Shown here: positions 1-8,800 of the stretch, in pieces | Layout of the letters: the number at the start of each line of letters is the position of its first letter | Numbering within the stretch: position 1 is the stretch's first letter | NCBI RefSeq assembly: GCF_003344965.1 | Contig: NZ_CP031194.1 | Span: forward strand, 4,030,001-4,094,000 | Direction: 5' to 3' | Length of the DNA stretch: 64,000 nucleotides | From: Streptomyces paludis | GTDB taxonomy: Bacteria > Actinomycetota > Actinomycetes > Streptomycetales > Streptomycetaceae | Made by a program: the position numbers and the translations under genes | Notes under the pieces: generated by a model | Database searches by the model: none | The model's input: the letters and a program-made list of their open reading frames with translations, nothing else | What the model was told of the DNA's origin: nothing

Positions 1-330
1 CCGATCGCCGCCCAGGCCGACCGCTGGGGCCCGGACCGAGTGGAACAGCACCTGCGCGCGATCTTCCCCGAGGCCCCCGAGACCGCCGTCGCCCTGATCC
101 GCTGTCTGTCGAACCTGGACCCGATGTGGGTCCGACAGACGGACGAAGAAGTACGCACAGACGAGGGAGAGCCAACGACCTGGCGCTGGGGCCTGTTCCA
201 GCTCACCGACCAGCAAATCAAGGACTCCGGCGGATCACGCCGCTCCGCACTCGACCCCGAATGGAACATCCGAGCCGGCCGGGATTTCTGGGAACGCAAC
301 CAGGGCTTCGGCTCTTCAACATGCCACTGA
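1..330 (+). CDS. C-terminal part of a hypothetical protein, cut by the window edge
   Basis: The reading frame is open from base 1 and stops with TGA at 328-330, so the true start lies outside the window. The 109 visible residues are acidic, contain several Trp (TTWRWGLFQL, EWNIRAGRDFWERN) and have no motif I recognise. Coding character is plausible: third positions are GC-rich and the frame is uninterrupted. An internal GTG at 40 could be a start, but the frame continues upstream of it without a stop. No function is offered. Confidence 0.45.
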   Translation, partial: PIAAQADRWGPDRVEQHLRAIFPEAPETAVALIRCLSNLDPMWVRQTDEEVRTDEGEPTTWRWGLFQLTDQQIKDSGGSRRSALDPEWNIRAGRDFWERNQGFGSSTCH

Positions 331-445
331 CAACCCCGAGATCCACGACAAAGCACGGTACCCAAGCGGCGACGACGGACGCGCGGGCATCCTTCCCGGA
401 CGATGAAGCATGGCCGCGGACCACCGGCGCGACGAGGCTTGCGGC

Positions 446-1360
446 ATGACACAAAAAGACACAACGCAGACGCCCACAACACACACGGCCACGCCCCGTA
501 CGGAAACGACGAGCCCCGCAAACACGGCGGTGCTGGTGACCGGCGGCTCCGGCAAGACCGGCCGGAGGACGGTGGCGCGCCTCCGCGAGCTGGGCGTGGA
601 GACCCGGGCGGCCTCACGGTCCGGGGAGACCCCCTTCGACTGGGCGGACCGGACGACCTGGCAGGCGGCCCTGGACAAGGTCGACGCCGTCTACATCGTC
701 CCGCTGGACACCTCGCCCTCCCCGACGCCCGCCTTCGTAGAGCAGGCCGTCGCGAGCGGGGTGCGACGGCTGGTGCTGCTCTCGGCCCGGGGCGTGGACG
801 TGCCCGGCTACTTCGGCCCCTCCTACGAGGGCGGCGGCCCGCACATGGAGAGCGAGGCGGCGGTCCGGGCGTCCGGTGTCGCCTGGACGATCCTGCGGCC
901 CGGCTGGTTCGCCCAGAACTTCAGCGAGGGCTTCTTCCTCGACGGCGTACGGTCCGGCGAACTCGCCCTCCCCACCGGCAGCGGGACCGCCGCGTTCGTC
1001 GACGCCGACGACATCGCGGCGGTCGCCGTGGCGGCCCTGACCGAGGACGGTCACAACGGCGAGGTGTACGAACTCTCCGGCCCCCGGGCGCTGGGCATCG
1101 CCGACGTACTGGACGAGATCGCGAAGGCGACCGGCGTACGCGCCACATACGTTCCGGTGCCGGAGCCCGCTTTCCGGGCCGGGCTGGTGGCACAGGGACT
1201 GCCCGAGGAGGAGGCCGCGCTCTGGACCGACGCGATGAAGCCGATTCGCACCAGCCAGGAGGCCCCGGTCACGGACGGCGTACACAGAGCCCTCGGCCGC
1301 CCACCCCGCGACATCACCGACTTCGTCCGCACGGCGTCCGAGGCAGGCGCCTGGTCCTGA
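446..1360 (+). CDS. NmrA-like NAD(P)-binding reductase (atypical SDR)
   Basis: A 304-residue protein with an N-terminal Rossmann motif (VTGGSGKTG, about residues 31-39) and the NmrA-family layout: an 'RAASRSGE' stretch that would contact the cofactor phosphate, 'LLSARGVDVPG' in the middle and 'WTILRPGWFAQNF' where classical SDRs carry YxxxK. Members act as NAD(P)H-dependent reductases or redox-sensing regulators in the cytosol. I chose the ATG at 446, which has a GACGAGG ribosome site upstream, over the in-frame ATG at 410. An AraC-type regulator lies 1.6 kb downstream on the other strand; a link is possible but not shown. Substrate unknown. Confidence 0.8.
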   Translation: MTQKDTTQTPTTHTATPRTETTSPANTAVLVTGGSGKTGRRTVARLRELGVETRAASRSGETPFDWADRTTWQAALDKVDAVYIVPLDTSPSPTPAFVEQAVASGVRRLVLLSARGVDVPGYFGPSYEGGGPHMESEAAVRASGVAWTILRPGWFAQNFSEGFFLDGVRSGELALPTGSGTAAFVDADDIAAVAVAALTEDGHNGEVYELSGPRALGIADVLDEIAKATGVRATYVPVPEPAFRAGLVAQGLPEEEAALWTDAMKPIRTSQEAPVTDGVHRALGRPPRDITDFVRTASEAGAWS

Positions 1361-1538
1361 AAAACAGCGGGTGCCGCCCACGACTCCTCAGCCCGCCGGC
1401 ACGTTCGGGTACTTGCTCACGCTCCGTGAAGTGTGCACCGTAAGCGACGGTTGACCGCGACAGACCAGGGCCGACGATCCGCTCCCACCCAGGCGCCGGG
1501 GCTGTCGGCCCGAGACGCTCCAGTAGGCTGCGGCGGCC

Positions 1539-1907
1539 ATGGACACGCACGCCGAACCCGAGCAGACCTGGCACAACACGAATGCTGCTGGTCCGCCGAT
1601 CCGGCAGCTGTTCCGGGACGTCATCGCCGACCGTCTGCCGGGCCCCAGGCCGCCTCAGGCCGCGATGCTGTTCGGCGCCGAGGCCGACCCCTTCTGGGAC
1701 GACCGGAGCTTCCTCGGCGATTTCTACAACGAGATCCTCCACCAGGACACCTGCCGGCCCGCCACCGCTGACGGCCTCGCTCTGGTCACAGCCCTCGCAG
1801 TCGACGACCGTATTCCCGCCCGACACCGGTTCCAAGCCGTCGAACTGCTGGTCAGAGCTGCCACTGTCAAACACTGCTCCTGGAAGGATTCTGGCTCAAT
1901 TCCGTGA
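1539..1907 (+). CDS. Hypothetical protein, probably with an altered C-terminus
   Basis: A 122-residue acidic protein starting at ATG 1539. The centre (FWDDRSFLGDFYNEILHQD, then a helical ARHRFQAVELLVRAA) is typical of coded protein, with no gap in the frame. The last dozen residues (KHCSWKDSGSIP) change character abruptly, and the region beyond 1907 contains transposase debris, so the gene may have been truncated by rearrangement. No domain is recognised. The 178 bases before it hold no gene I can support. Confidence 0.45.
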   Translation: MDTHAEPEQTWHNTNAAGPPIRQLFRDVIADRLPGPRPPQAAMLFGAEADPFWDDRSFLGDFYNEILHQDTCRPATADGLALVTALAVDDRIPARHRFQAVELLVRAATVKHCSWKDSGSIP

Positions 1908-1972
1908 GGCGGGCACGGAGTGTGACAGCCGAGTAGATGAGCCACCCAACGGCGCATGGACCGCGGTCAGTC

Positions 1973-2476
1973 CTAGCGCCCTCCCGGCGGCTGCTTGGTC
2001 AGGAGTTGTTCAGCTGCCTCGATCGCTTCTTCCTTCAGTGCCTCGACGGAGGCATCCCAGCTGTCGTCCCAGCTATCCAGGTTGAGCGCGCACGAGACGA
2101 GTGCCTGGAGGTCTTCGGGATGGTTGAGGTCGTAGGCGACGTCGGTCCGGATCAGGTGGGTGCCGGTCGCGGGATCGAGAGATCCGTCCACGATCTGACC
2201 GGCGATCCAGTAGGCCATGGCCCACTTCGCGGCCCGGGGGTCGGCTGGCGGCTGGAAGAGGAGTCCGAGTTCTTCCAGGACCTGGTCGAAGAGAGCAGGG
2301 GCTTCCGGTTCTTCGCTCTGCAGGAGGCCGGCGAGCATCGCGAGCGATGGACTCTCAACCCCAGCTATGAGTGCGTCCAACCCCACCTGGATGAGACGGT
2401 CGGATCCAACATGCTGGCCGAACGCCCTCTCGTGAGCTATACGGCTGAGCTGCTGGAGAGCATCGTCGTGGTGCAT
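1973..2476 (-). CDS. Hypothetical acidic protein
   Basis: A 167-residue acidic, helix-rich protein. The frame runs 43 residues further upstream, but those residues belong to a transposase remnant (HFNRIKILKRQM). I chose the ATG at 2476 because GGAGAG lies six bases before it and the sequence changes character there. Visible stretches include 'AGLLQSEEPEAPALFDQVLEELG' split by Pro-rich turns, and a C-terminal Trp/Asp segment (NLDSWDDSWDASVEAL). No catalytic or membrane signature. It may be a passenger next to the old IS copy. Confidence 0.5.
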   Translation of the reverse strand: MHHDDALQQLSRIAHERAFGQHVGSDRLIQVGLDALIAGVESPSLAMLAGLLQSEEPEAPALFDQVLEELGLLFQPPADPRAAKWAMAYWIAGQIVDGSLDPATGTHLIRTDVAYDLNHPEDLQALVSCALNLDSWDDSWDASVEALKEEAIEAAEQLLTKQPPGGR

Positions 2477-2549
2477 CTCGGTCTCTCCATTGGCGACATT
2501 GGCGACTGTGGCGAAAGCCTTTTCCACAGTCGTCAAGCTAACGCCATCC

Positions 2550-2941
2550 AGTTCCCTCATCTGCCGTTTGAGGATCTTGATCCGGTTGAAGTGTTCTTCG
2601 ACCACGCCGGAGTTCCAGGACAGGGGTGAGGCCGGCGATCACAGCGTCTCGGTCTCTGTCGATGCCTGGGCAGGCCGTTCTGGCGACGGCACCGAGTTGT
2701 TCGGAGCACCGTTTTCCCTGGCGCTCGGTGAGCATCTGGGTGAAGGACCGGACGTGGCTGGTGAGCGCGTCAAGTTCGGGGCAGTTGGCCAGTGCCGCCT
2801 CCGCGGGACGCGGCCCCGGCCGTGGCACCACTGGCTTCGATACGTACGGTCTCGTCGCTCGCGTCCACGGACACCACCGTTACGTCTGCGACCGACGGGA
2901 ACAGCAGCTCCATCCCAAGTCGGTTGCGGGCGTCAGCCATC
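2550..2941 (-). pseudogene. Collapsed ISL3-family transposase
   Basis: Three disjoint pieces of one transposase survive on this strand. An N-terminal piece from ATG 2941 (MELLFPSVADVTVVSVDAS, then VRIEASG) resembles the start of ISL3 enzymes. It runs without the central zinc and DDE region straight into a C-terminal piece (CPELDALTSHVRSFTQMLTERQG, seen in a second frame). A further frame change near 2626 leads into HFNRIKILKRQM, the conserved ISL3 C-terminal motif. At least one large internal deletion and two frame changes make it inactive. No terminal inverted repeats were identified. Confidence 0.65.
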
Positions 2942-2943
2942 AC

Positions 2944-3942
2944 TCAACGTCCGTATTTCACGGAAGTTGAGCCAGAACCCGTAGAAGTGAACGAAGCCAC
3001 GCCCCGGCCCGACACGGCGCCGTCAGGTACGGGGGCGGTGGCGGCCCCCTGCCGGCCGGTGGCCGCCTCCCGCTGAGCGGTGGCCGCCTCCTGCCGGTAA
3101 GCGCTCGGGCTCTCGCCCCGGAGTCGCTTGAACGCCGTACTGAAGCCGAACGCGTCCGCGTAGCCGACCCGCCGGGCCACCGCCGCCACGGTCAGTTCCG
3201 GGCGGGTCAGTAGATCGGCGGCGAGCGTCATCCGCCACTCGGCGAGATACGCCACCGGCCCGCTGCCGACCAGTTCCGTGAACCGCTTCGCCAAGGTCGT
3301 CCTCGACACCCCCGCCCGGCTCGCGAGCCGCGCCGTCGTCCACGGGTGCGCCGGATCCTCGTGGATCGCGCGCAGGGCGGGCCCCGCCACCTCGTCGCCG
3401 AGCGCGCTGTACCACCCCGGCGGTTCGGCCTCCGGGCGGTCGAACCAGTCCCGCAGTGTGCACACCAGCAGCCAGTCCAGCAGCCGGTCGAGTACGGTCT
3501 GGTCCCCCGGCCGGCCGGTGCCGATCTGCGTCTCCAGGTAGTCCCACATCGGCGAACAGTCCTGCTCGTCGGAGACCACCAGGACCGGCGGCAGGGCGCG
3601 GAGGAGCCGCTGCGGAACCTGCTCCCGTACGTCGTAAGCGGCAGCCAACAGCACAGTAGAACCACCGAGTTCGCGATCCCGGCCTGCAGAGTCCGCAGTG
3701 TCGGTGTCGGTGTCGGTGAAGCAGAACGGCGCGGGCCCCCGGACGACCGCCGTCTCGCCGAGTGCCACGTACCGCGCCTCTCCGTTCTCCGGCACGATCC
3801 ATCCGGCGCCACGCAGCGGTACGAGCAGAGTCAGATACGCGCCGTCCGTGAACGGCAGCGACCACGGCGGCCACAGCACCGAACGGCCGAACACCGCGCC
3901 CTTGCCCCGTACGCCCCGCAACAGCTCGTCGAACACGTCCAT
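2944..3942 (-). CDS. AraC-family regulator with N-terminal cupin-type sensor
   Basis: A 332-residue regulator. The N-terminal half has the cupin_6 pattern of AraC proteins (DGAYLTLLVPLRGAGW, then a poly-TD stretch), and the C-terminal half has two helix-turn-helix motifs (LASRAGVSRTTLAKRF and VAAVARRVGYADAFGFSTAFKR). ATG 3942 is preferred over the ATG at 3966 because family members begin close to 'DVFDELLRG'. The tail is unusual: after the second HTH comes a repetitive EAATAQREAATGRQGAAT region, and the final residues abut the ISL3 remnant, so the C-terminus may be altered. It probably controls a nearby oxidoreductase such as the NmrA-like gene; that is inference. Confidence 0.8.
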   Translation of the reverse strand: MDVFDELLRGVRGKGAVFGRSVLWPPWSLPFTDGAYLTLLVPLRGAGWIVPENGEARYVALGETAVVRGPAPFCFTDTDTDTADSAGRDRELGGSTVLLAAAYDVREQVPQRLLRALPPVLVVSDEQDCSPMWDYLETQIGTGRPGDQTVLDRLLDWLLVCTLRDWFDRPEAEPPGWYSALGDEVAGPALRAIHEDPAHPWTTARLASRAGVSRTTLAKRFTELVGSGPVAYLAEWRMTLAADLLTRPELTVAAVARRVGYADAFGFSTAFKRLRGESPSAYRQEAATAQREAATGRQGAATAPVPDGAVSGRGVASFTSTGSGSTSVKYGR

Positions 3943-4108
3943 GGAGCCAACGATAGGCAGCACCACGGGCGGACCGGACGATCACCTATGCACGACGGAC
4001 GGACAACCGTGGGCCCGACTCGCCGCCCGGCTGCGCGACACGAGCACCGCCAAGATCCGGTCCGCTTCCCGCCGACAAAAACGCCCCGAGCCCCGCGGCA
4101 CCGGCATA

Positions 4109-4333
4109 TCAGCCCTGCACGCCACCGCCCGCCTGCGCAGCGCCCTCGCCGACTCCTTCGGCCGCGCCAGCCTTCTCGCGCATCTTGCGCACCAGCTCAG
4201 CCTTCTGGTCGGCGGCCCCCTTACGGTCCAGGTTCCGGTGCGGACCATTGTTCTGCCGCTCGGCACGAGACAGCCTCTTACGCTGGCCGCCCCCCATGCC
4301 CACGGGGTTGTTGATGTTCTTGCTCACGGTCAT
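4109..4333 (-). CDS. Small basic Streptomyces protein (DUF6243-like)
   Basis: A 74-residue very basic protein beginning MTVSKNINNPVGMGGG and continuing with QRKRLSRAE and HRNLDRKGAADQKAELVRKM. The Gly-rich start followed by an amphipathic basic helix matches small proteins found across Streptomyces that I associate with DUF6243; role unknown. The start at 4333 is followed by perfect family-like sequence. It lies just left of the first tRNA-Gly repeat and probably belongs to the original chromosomal flank. Confidence 0.6.
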   Translation of the reverse strand: MTVSKNINNPVGMGGGQRKRLSRAERQNNGPHRNLDRKGAADQKAELVRKMREKAGAAEGVGEGAAQAGGGVQG

Positions 4334-4366
4334 GGTTTCTCCCGGAATGAGGTCAAAACGACAAGG

Positions 4367-4392
4367 AAGCCCAGGTCCCTGCCCTGGGGCTT
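4367..4392 (-). terminator. Hairpin beside the left tRNA-Gly repeat
   Basis: An inverted repeat (AAGCCCAGG pairing with CCTGGGGCTT, one bulge) sits immediately beyond the 3' end of the tRNA-Gly fragment. Hairpins of similar design but different sequence occupy the same position next to the other two copies, so it is likely a former tRNA terminator. Confidence 0.5.
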
Positions 4393-4397
4393 AAGTA

Positions 4398-4441
4398 TGG
4401 AGCGGGTGACGAGAATCGAACTCGCGCTCTGAGCTTGGGAA
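4398..4441 (-). repeat. Left attachment repeat: 3' part of tRNA-Gly (copy A)
   Basis: 44 bases identical to 56828-56871, covering the tRNA-Gly(CCC) gene from the anticodon loop to its 3' end. The 5' half of the tRNA is absent, so it is not a functional gene. The match ends sharply inside the anticodon loop, as expected for a site-specific integration core. With the copies at 20674 and 56828 it marks the outer limit of a tandem integration. Confidence 0.85.
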
Positions 4442-4488
4442 TCCACGGCGCTCCGGAGCGCCGGGAATCCACGGCGCTCCGGAGCGCC
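4437..4488. repeat. Tandem 26-bp repeat with a perfect 16-bp palindrome
   Basis: Two identical 26-bp units, 4437-4462 and 4463-4488, are directly joined. Each contains the palindrome GGCGCTCCGGAGCGCC (4447-4462 and 4473-4488). The first unit begins inside the attachment core. The palindromes could be protein-binding sites or hairpins at the element end; neither is shown. Confidence 0.75.
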
Positions 4489-4559
4489 ACAGGGCTCTGG
4501 CCAGGGATTACTTGGGTCTACGGGCCGTGCTGGTTGCGGTCGACTGACCGCTTCTGACC

Positions 4560-4940
4560 TCGGCGTACCGCCCTAAAGGGCTGGGATGGGGCTGGAGCCA
4601 TTGGGGGGACCGAAGACTGCTCCGGCGGCCCGGTTCCGCTTGTGGCGAGGGACGATGCGGCCAGTGTTGCCGCGCGGTGTGTTGAAGTGAACACATCCAT
4701 CGGGGTGCAGTCGTTGGTGTTCCCGCCGATGAGGGTGAAGGCGAGCGGCCGGCCGACGGCGTCGCATGCCAGATGGATCTTGCTGGTCAGGCCACCCCGC
4801 GAGCGTCCGAGCGCCGTGTTGCGGAGCCCCCTTTTCGGGCCCCGGCGGCACCGACGGTCCTCCAGCCGCTTCCGCCCCCGCAACGACTCGGGCAGCAGCG
4901 GCCGTACGAACTCCCACTTGACAGAGGTGCCACCGCTCAT
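4560..4940 (-). pseudogene. IS5-family transposase remnant
   Basis: The frame starting at 4940 begins with an IS5-type N-terminus (WEFVRPLLPESLRGRKRLEDRR), skips roughly 60 residues of the normal protein, and resumes at GLRNTALGRSRGGLTSKIH and FTLIGGNTNDC, the region around the first catalytic Asp. After 'NDC' the sequence no longer resembles a transposase and the C-terminal catalytic residues are missing. It is a deleted, inactive copy next to the left attachment repeat. The 240 bases between it and the next gene hold nothing I can support. Confidence 0.7.
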
Positions 4941-5180
4941 CCAGGTCGGTGACCCGCACTCCCTGACCGTCGCGCCCGACGAAACGGGCCCGACCGGGTG
5001 CTGCCCGAAAGTACCAGGGACCGGCTCCTCCGCGTCCCGTCCGGACAGGAGAAGAGAGGGGTGCCGATCGGACGCCGCGCCCGGGTGGGACCCCCGCCAA
5101 CAGACGCCGGGGATCCCACCCTGTGCAAGGGCGGACGGCCTTCACGTGCCGCGTCTGACGCCCTCGGGAGTGAGGGCGTA

Positions 5181-5498
5181 TCAGGGACGGACGACGCAGG
5201 TCGCCAGCAGACAGATATTCGCCCCCTGCGTCTGGCTGGATCCGCCACTCCCGGCAGAATCACCGACGGTGCAGCGTGCCAGCAGGCACAGATTCCCGCC
5301 TTGTATTCCGCGGTAGATGTTCGACAACGGCCTTGAATCGGTGCTTTGTTGGCCGCGGTCTTCGGCACTTGTCGTCGTGCGTGCCGAATCAACGGCACCG
5401 AATGCGTTCGCGCCGGTCGACACCGACATGAGCAGAGCGCCGGCGGCCACTGTCGCGGTGGCCAGGCGGGTGATGGATACAGGAATCCTCAACTGCAC
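5181..5498 (-). CDS. Small secreted protein with duplicated CLLxxC motifs
   Basis: A 105-residue precursor read from GTG 5498, chosen because AGGAG lies seven bases upstream. Residues 1-32 form a Sec signal peptide: charged start, hydrophobic core (ATATVAAGALLMSVS) and an A-N-A cleavage site. The mature part is Ser/Thr-rich and ends with two related segments, GGNLCLLARC (67-76) and GANICLLATC (92-101), giving four cysteines that could form two disulfides. It is divergent from the NRPS gene. I do not recognise the family: it is smaller than chaplins and lacks their motif, and no RiPP enzymes are nearby. A cell-surface or extracellular role is the limit of what can be inferred. Confidence 0.6.
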   Translation of the reverse strand: MQLRIPVSITRLATATVAAGALLMSVSTGANAFGAVDSARTTTSAEDRGQQSTDSRPLSNIYRGIQGGNLCLLARCTVGDSAGSGGSSQTQGANICLLATCVVRP

Positions 5499-5892
5499 TC
5501 CAAGTCTCCTACCGAACAGATGTGTTGCGCACAGATTCGAAGCCGCGTGCTGTCGGGTTTGGTGTCCCACTCATCTGTGACGCAGGTCTCATCCTTCCCG
5601 TCTTGTGCAGTTGTGAAGAGTGAATGACCAGCTCGTGTGCACTGGGTCACATGGGCAATCCAGTTGATCCGCGACTCCGAACCTCTTCTTGCTAGCGCGA
5701 TTGCGGCGATGTCGATGACGGGCGCGAGGTCTGTGTGCTTGAAGGTCCGGTCCACTTCGCGAGCGCGTACAGCATCCGAGGCGCCATGTGACGGCGTCGG
5801 CCGGACCGATCCGGCCCTGTTCTCAGCCCTGCCCTGCGGCTTCCCTCATTTCCCCAGCCGCTTCCCAGGCCCAGTGCAAAGGTGAAAACGGC
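5499..5892. other. Intergenic region between divergent genes
   Basis: About 390 bases separate the secreted-protein gene from the NRPS start. It probably contains both promoters. ORFs crossing it on either strand lack codon bias and conserved motifs. No clear operator or riboswitch fold was seen. Confidence 0.5.
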
Positions 5893-8800
5893 GTGACCGC
5901 ATCGCAGGACCCCACTTCGGCGAACAATCCCACTCGCACTCTTCCCCTCACTGCCGCGCAGCGCGGCCTGTGGTTCGCGCAGCAGCTCGATCCGGCCAAT
6001 CCGGCGTACAACATCGCCGAATACGCTGACGTAAGGGGCGATTTGGACACGATGCTCCTCGGCAGAGCCGTACGGCATGTCAGCGAGGAGTCGGAAGCCC
6101 TGCGGGTGACATTCGGTGAACACGACGGCGTTCCTTTCCAGGAAATCCACCCGGACATTCGAATAGACGTTCCTCTGGTCGATCTCTCCGGCCATCCGGA
6201 GCCCCTGCGTGAGGCTCAGCGCCTGATGGAGGCGGATCTCGCTCGGCCCGCCGACATCGCCACTGGCCCCCTGGTGCGGCTGACGCTGTACCGGCTCGCC
6301 GAGGCACACCATCTCTTCCACCAGCAGGTGCACCACCTCGCGCTGGACGGGTACGGCGCGGCTCTCGCGCTCGCCCGGATCGCCGAGGTCTACACCCACC
6401 TGGCCACTGCCCCCGACGAGCCGGTGGAGCGGCGTGCCGCCCCTCTCGGTCCCGTCATCGACGAAGAGAACGCCTACAGGTCCTCCGACAAGTACGCGGA
6501 GGACGGGCGCTACTGGGCTGACCACTTCGACGGCGCCCCCGCTCCGACGAGCCTGCACGACGGCTCCACGACGGTTGCCGGTCCGGGGCACGGGTTCCTC
6601 GCCGTGCGGCGGGAGCTGGACACCGCTCGCAGCGAGCGTCTGCGCGCGGCGGCCAAGACCGCGGGCGTGGCCTGGCCGACCTTCTTCATGGCCGCGATGG
6701 GTGTCTACCTGCACCGGAGCCGCGGACTGGGGGATGTCATCCTCGGGCTGCCGGTGACGGGCCGCCGTACCGCTGTCGCCCGCACCACTCCGACCATGCT
6801 GTCCAACGTCCTGCCTCTGCGGCTGGAGATCTCTTCCTCCGACACGGTGGCGGACATCGCCAAGCGGGCCTCCGCCGAGGCCAGAAGGGTGCTCAAGCAC
6901 CAGCGCTACCCGTCAGAGGGCCTCCTGCGCGACCGCAGGCAGGACGGCTCCACCGCCACTGGTTCCGGCGGTGCACCCATCGGCGCCCGTGAGCCCCTGA
7001 CAGGCCCGTCCGTCAACGTCCTCGCGTTCGACGACCGGCTCCGCTTCGGCCCGCACACCGCGACTCTGCACAACCTCTCCGTCGGTCCGGTCGACGACCT
7101 GGTGATCGCCGTGCACGCGTCGTACGCGGACGGCGGGCTGCGGATCGACCTGCTGGGCAATCCCGGTCTGTACACCGCACGCGAGTTGGAGCAGCACCAC
7201 GACGCCCTGTGGCGGCTCGTGGAGGCGTTCGCCGACGACCCCACCGGCCAGCTCGGCGCGCTGCCCATCGTTCCCGAAGACGAGCGCCGGCGGGTCATCG
7301 GGCTCGGCTCGGGAGAACCCGCGGCCGAGCCGCGGGAGGGATCCCGGACCGGCACGCTTCCCGAACAGTTCGCCGAGCAGGCGCGGCGGACGCCGCATGA
7401 CACCGCTGTCGTGTGCGCGGAGACCCGTCTGACCTTCGCCGAGCTGGACGCGCGTGTGTCGGCGCTCGCGGCCGAACTCGGCGGCTGCGGCGCCGGACCC
7501 GGTACGCGCGTGGCTGTCGGGCTGCCGCGCTCCACCGACCTGGTGGTGGCGATGCTCGCGGTGATGCGCTGCGGCGCCGCCTATCTGCCGCTGGACCCGT
7601 CCTATCCCGCCGACCGCGTCGCGTTCATGCTCGCCGACTCCCGGCCGGTGGCCCTGGTCGCCACCACCGGCACGGCCGCCGCCACTGATCCGGGGCGCAC
7701 GCTGCCGCTGGTGGACCCCGCTGCTCCGGTGGCCGAGCCCGCCGGCCGGCCCGTACATACGGCCATGCCGGGACCGAAAGACGCCGCGTACGTCATCTAC
7801 ACCTCCGGTTCGACCGGCCGTCCCAAGGGTGTCGTGGTCGAACACCGCTCGCTGGCCAACCTTCTGGAGCACCACCGCGGTGAGGCCCACGCGCACGCGG
7901 AGCAGTCCCTCGGGCGCCGCCTGCGTGTCGCACTCACCGCCGCGACATCGTTCGACGCCTCCTGGGACCCGGTCCTGTGGATGGTCGCGGGCCACGAACT
8001 GCACATCGTGGACGACGAGACGCGCCGTGACCCCCAGGCGCTCGTGGACTTCCTGGTCGAGCGGCGGATCGACGCCATCGAGACCACCCCCACCTACCTG
8101 CGGCAGATGATGGCCGCCGGACTGCTGTCCGCCCCCGCGCACCGGCCCCGGGTCATCGCGCTCGGCGGCGAGGCCGTCGACGACGGGCTGTGGAACGAAC
8201 TCGCCTCCCACCACGATCTGGTGGTCTTCAATTTCTACGGCCCCACAGAGACCACGGTGAACGCGGTCACCTCACGTATCGCGGGCGACAGCCCCGTCAT
8301 CGGCCGCCCGGTCGCCGGCGCCCGCGCGTACGTGCTGGACACCGCCCTGCATCCGCTTCCGGTCGGCGCGGCGGGGGAGTTGTACGTCTCCGGCGAAGGT
8401 GTCGCACGCGGGTACGCGGGGCGTCCCGGACTGACCGCCGAGCGGTTCCTGCCGGACCCGTTCGGCCCGCCGGGGCTGAGGATGTACCGCACCGGCGACC
8501 TCGCGCGGTGGAGCGAGAGCGGCGCGCTGGAGTTCCTGGGGCGCGGTGACAGCCAGGTCAAGATCCGGGGCTACCGGGTGGAGACCGGCGAGATCGAGTC
8601 GGCGCTGAGGTCACTGAGCGGGGTGCGGGACGCGGCGGTCGTCCTGCGCCCGTCACCAGACGGCACGGAACGGCTCGCCGCCTATCTGGTCACCGGGCCT
8701 GACCGGGACGACGAGGCCGTGGACACCAACGCGTTCGATCAGTACGACGCGTCCGGCCTCCACGCCGTGCGCGACGCCCTCGTCGAGCTGCTGCCCGAGC

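Noticed and set aside
4398..4441. A tRNA gene at copy A, and likewise at copy B (20674-20717)
   Set aside because: Only the 3' half of tRNA-Gly is present; without acceptor 5' strand and D-arm they cannot fold, so they are called attachment repeats.
5181..5498. Chaplin or lanthipeptide precursor
   Set aside because: It lacks the chaplin motif and spacing, has a Sec signal instead of a leader peptide, and no modification enzymes are adjacent.
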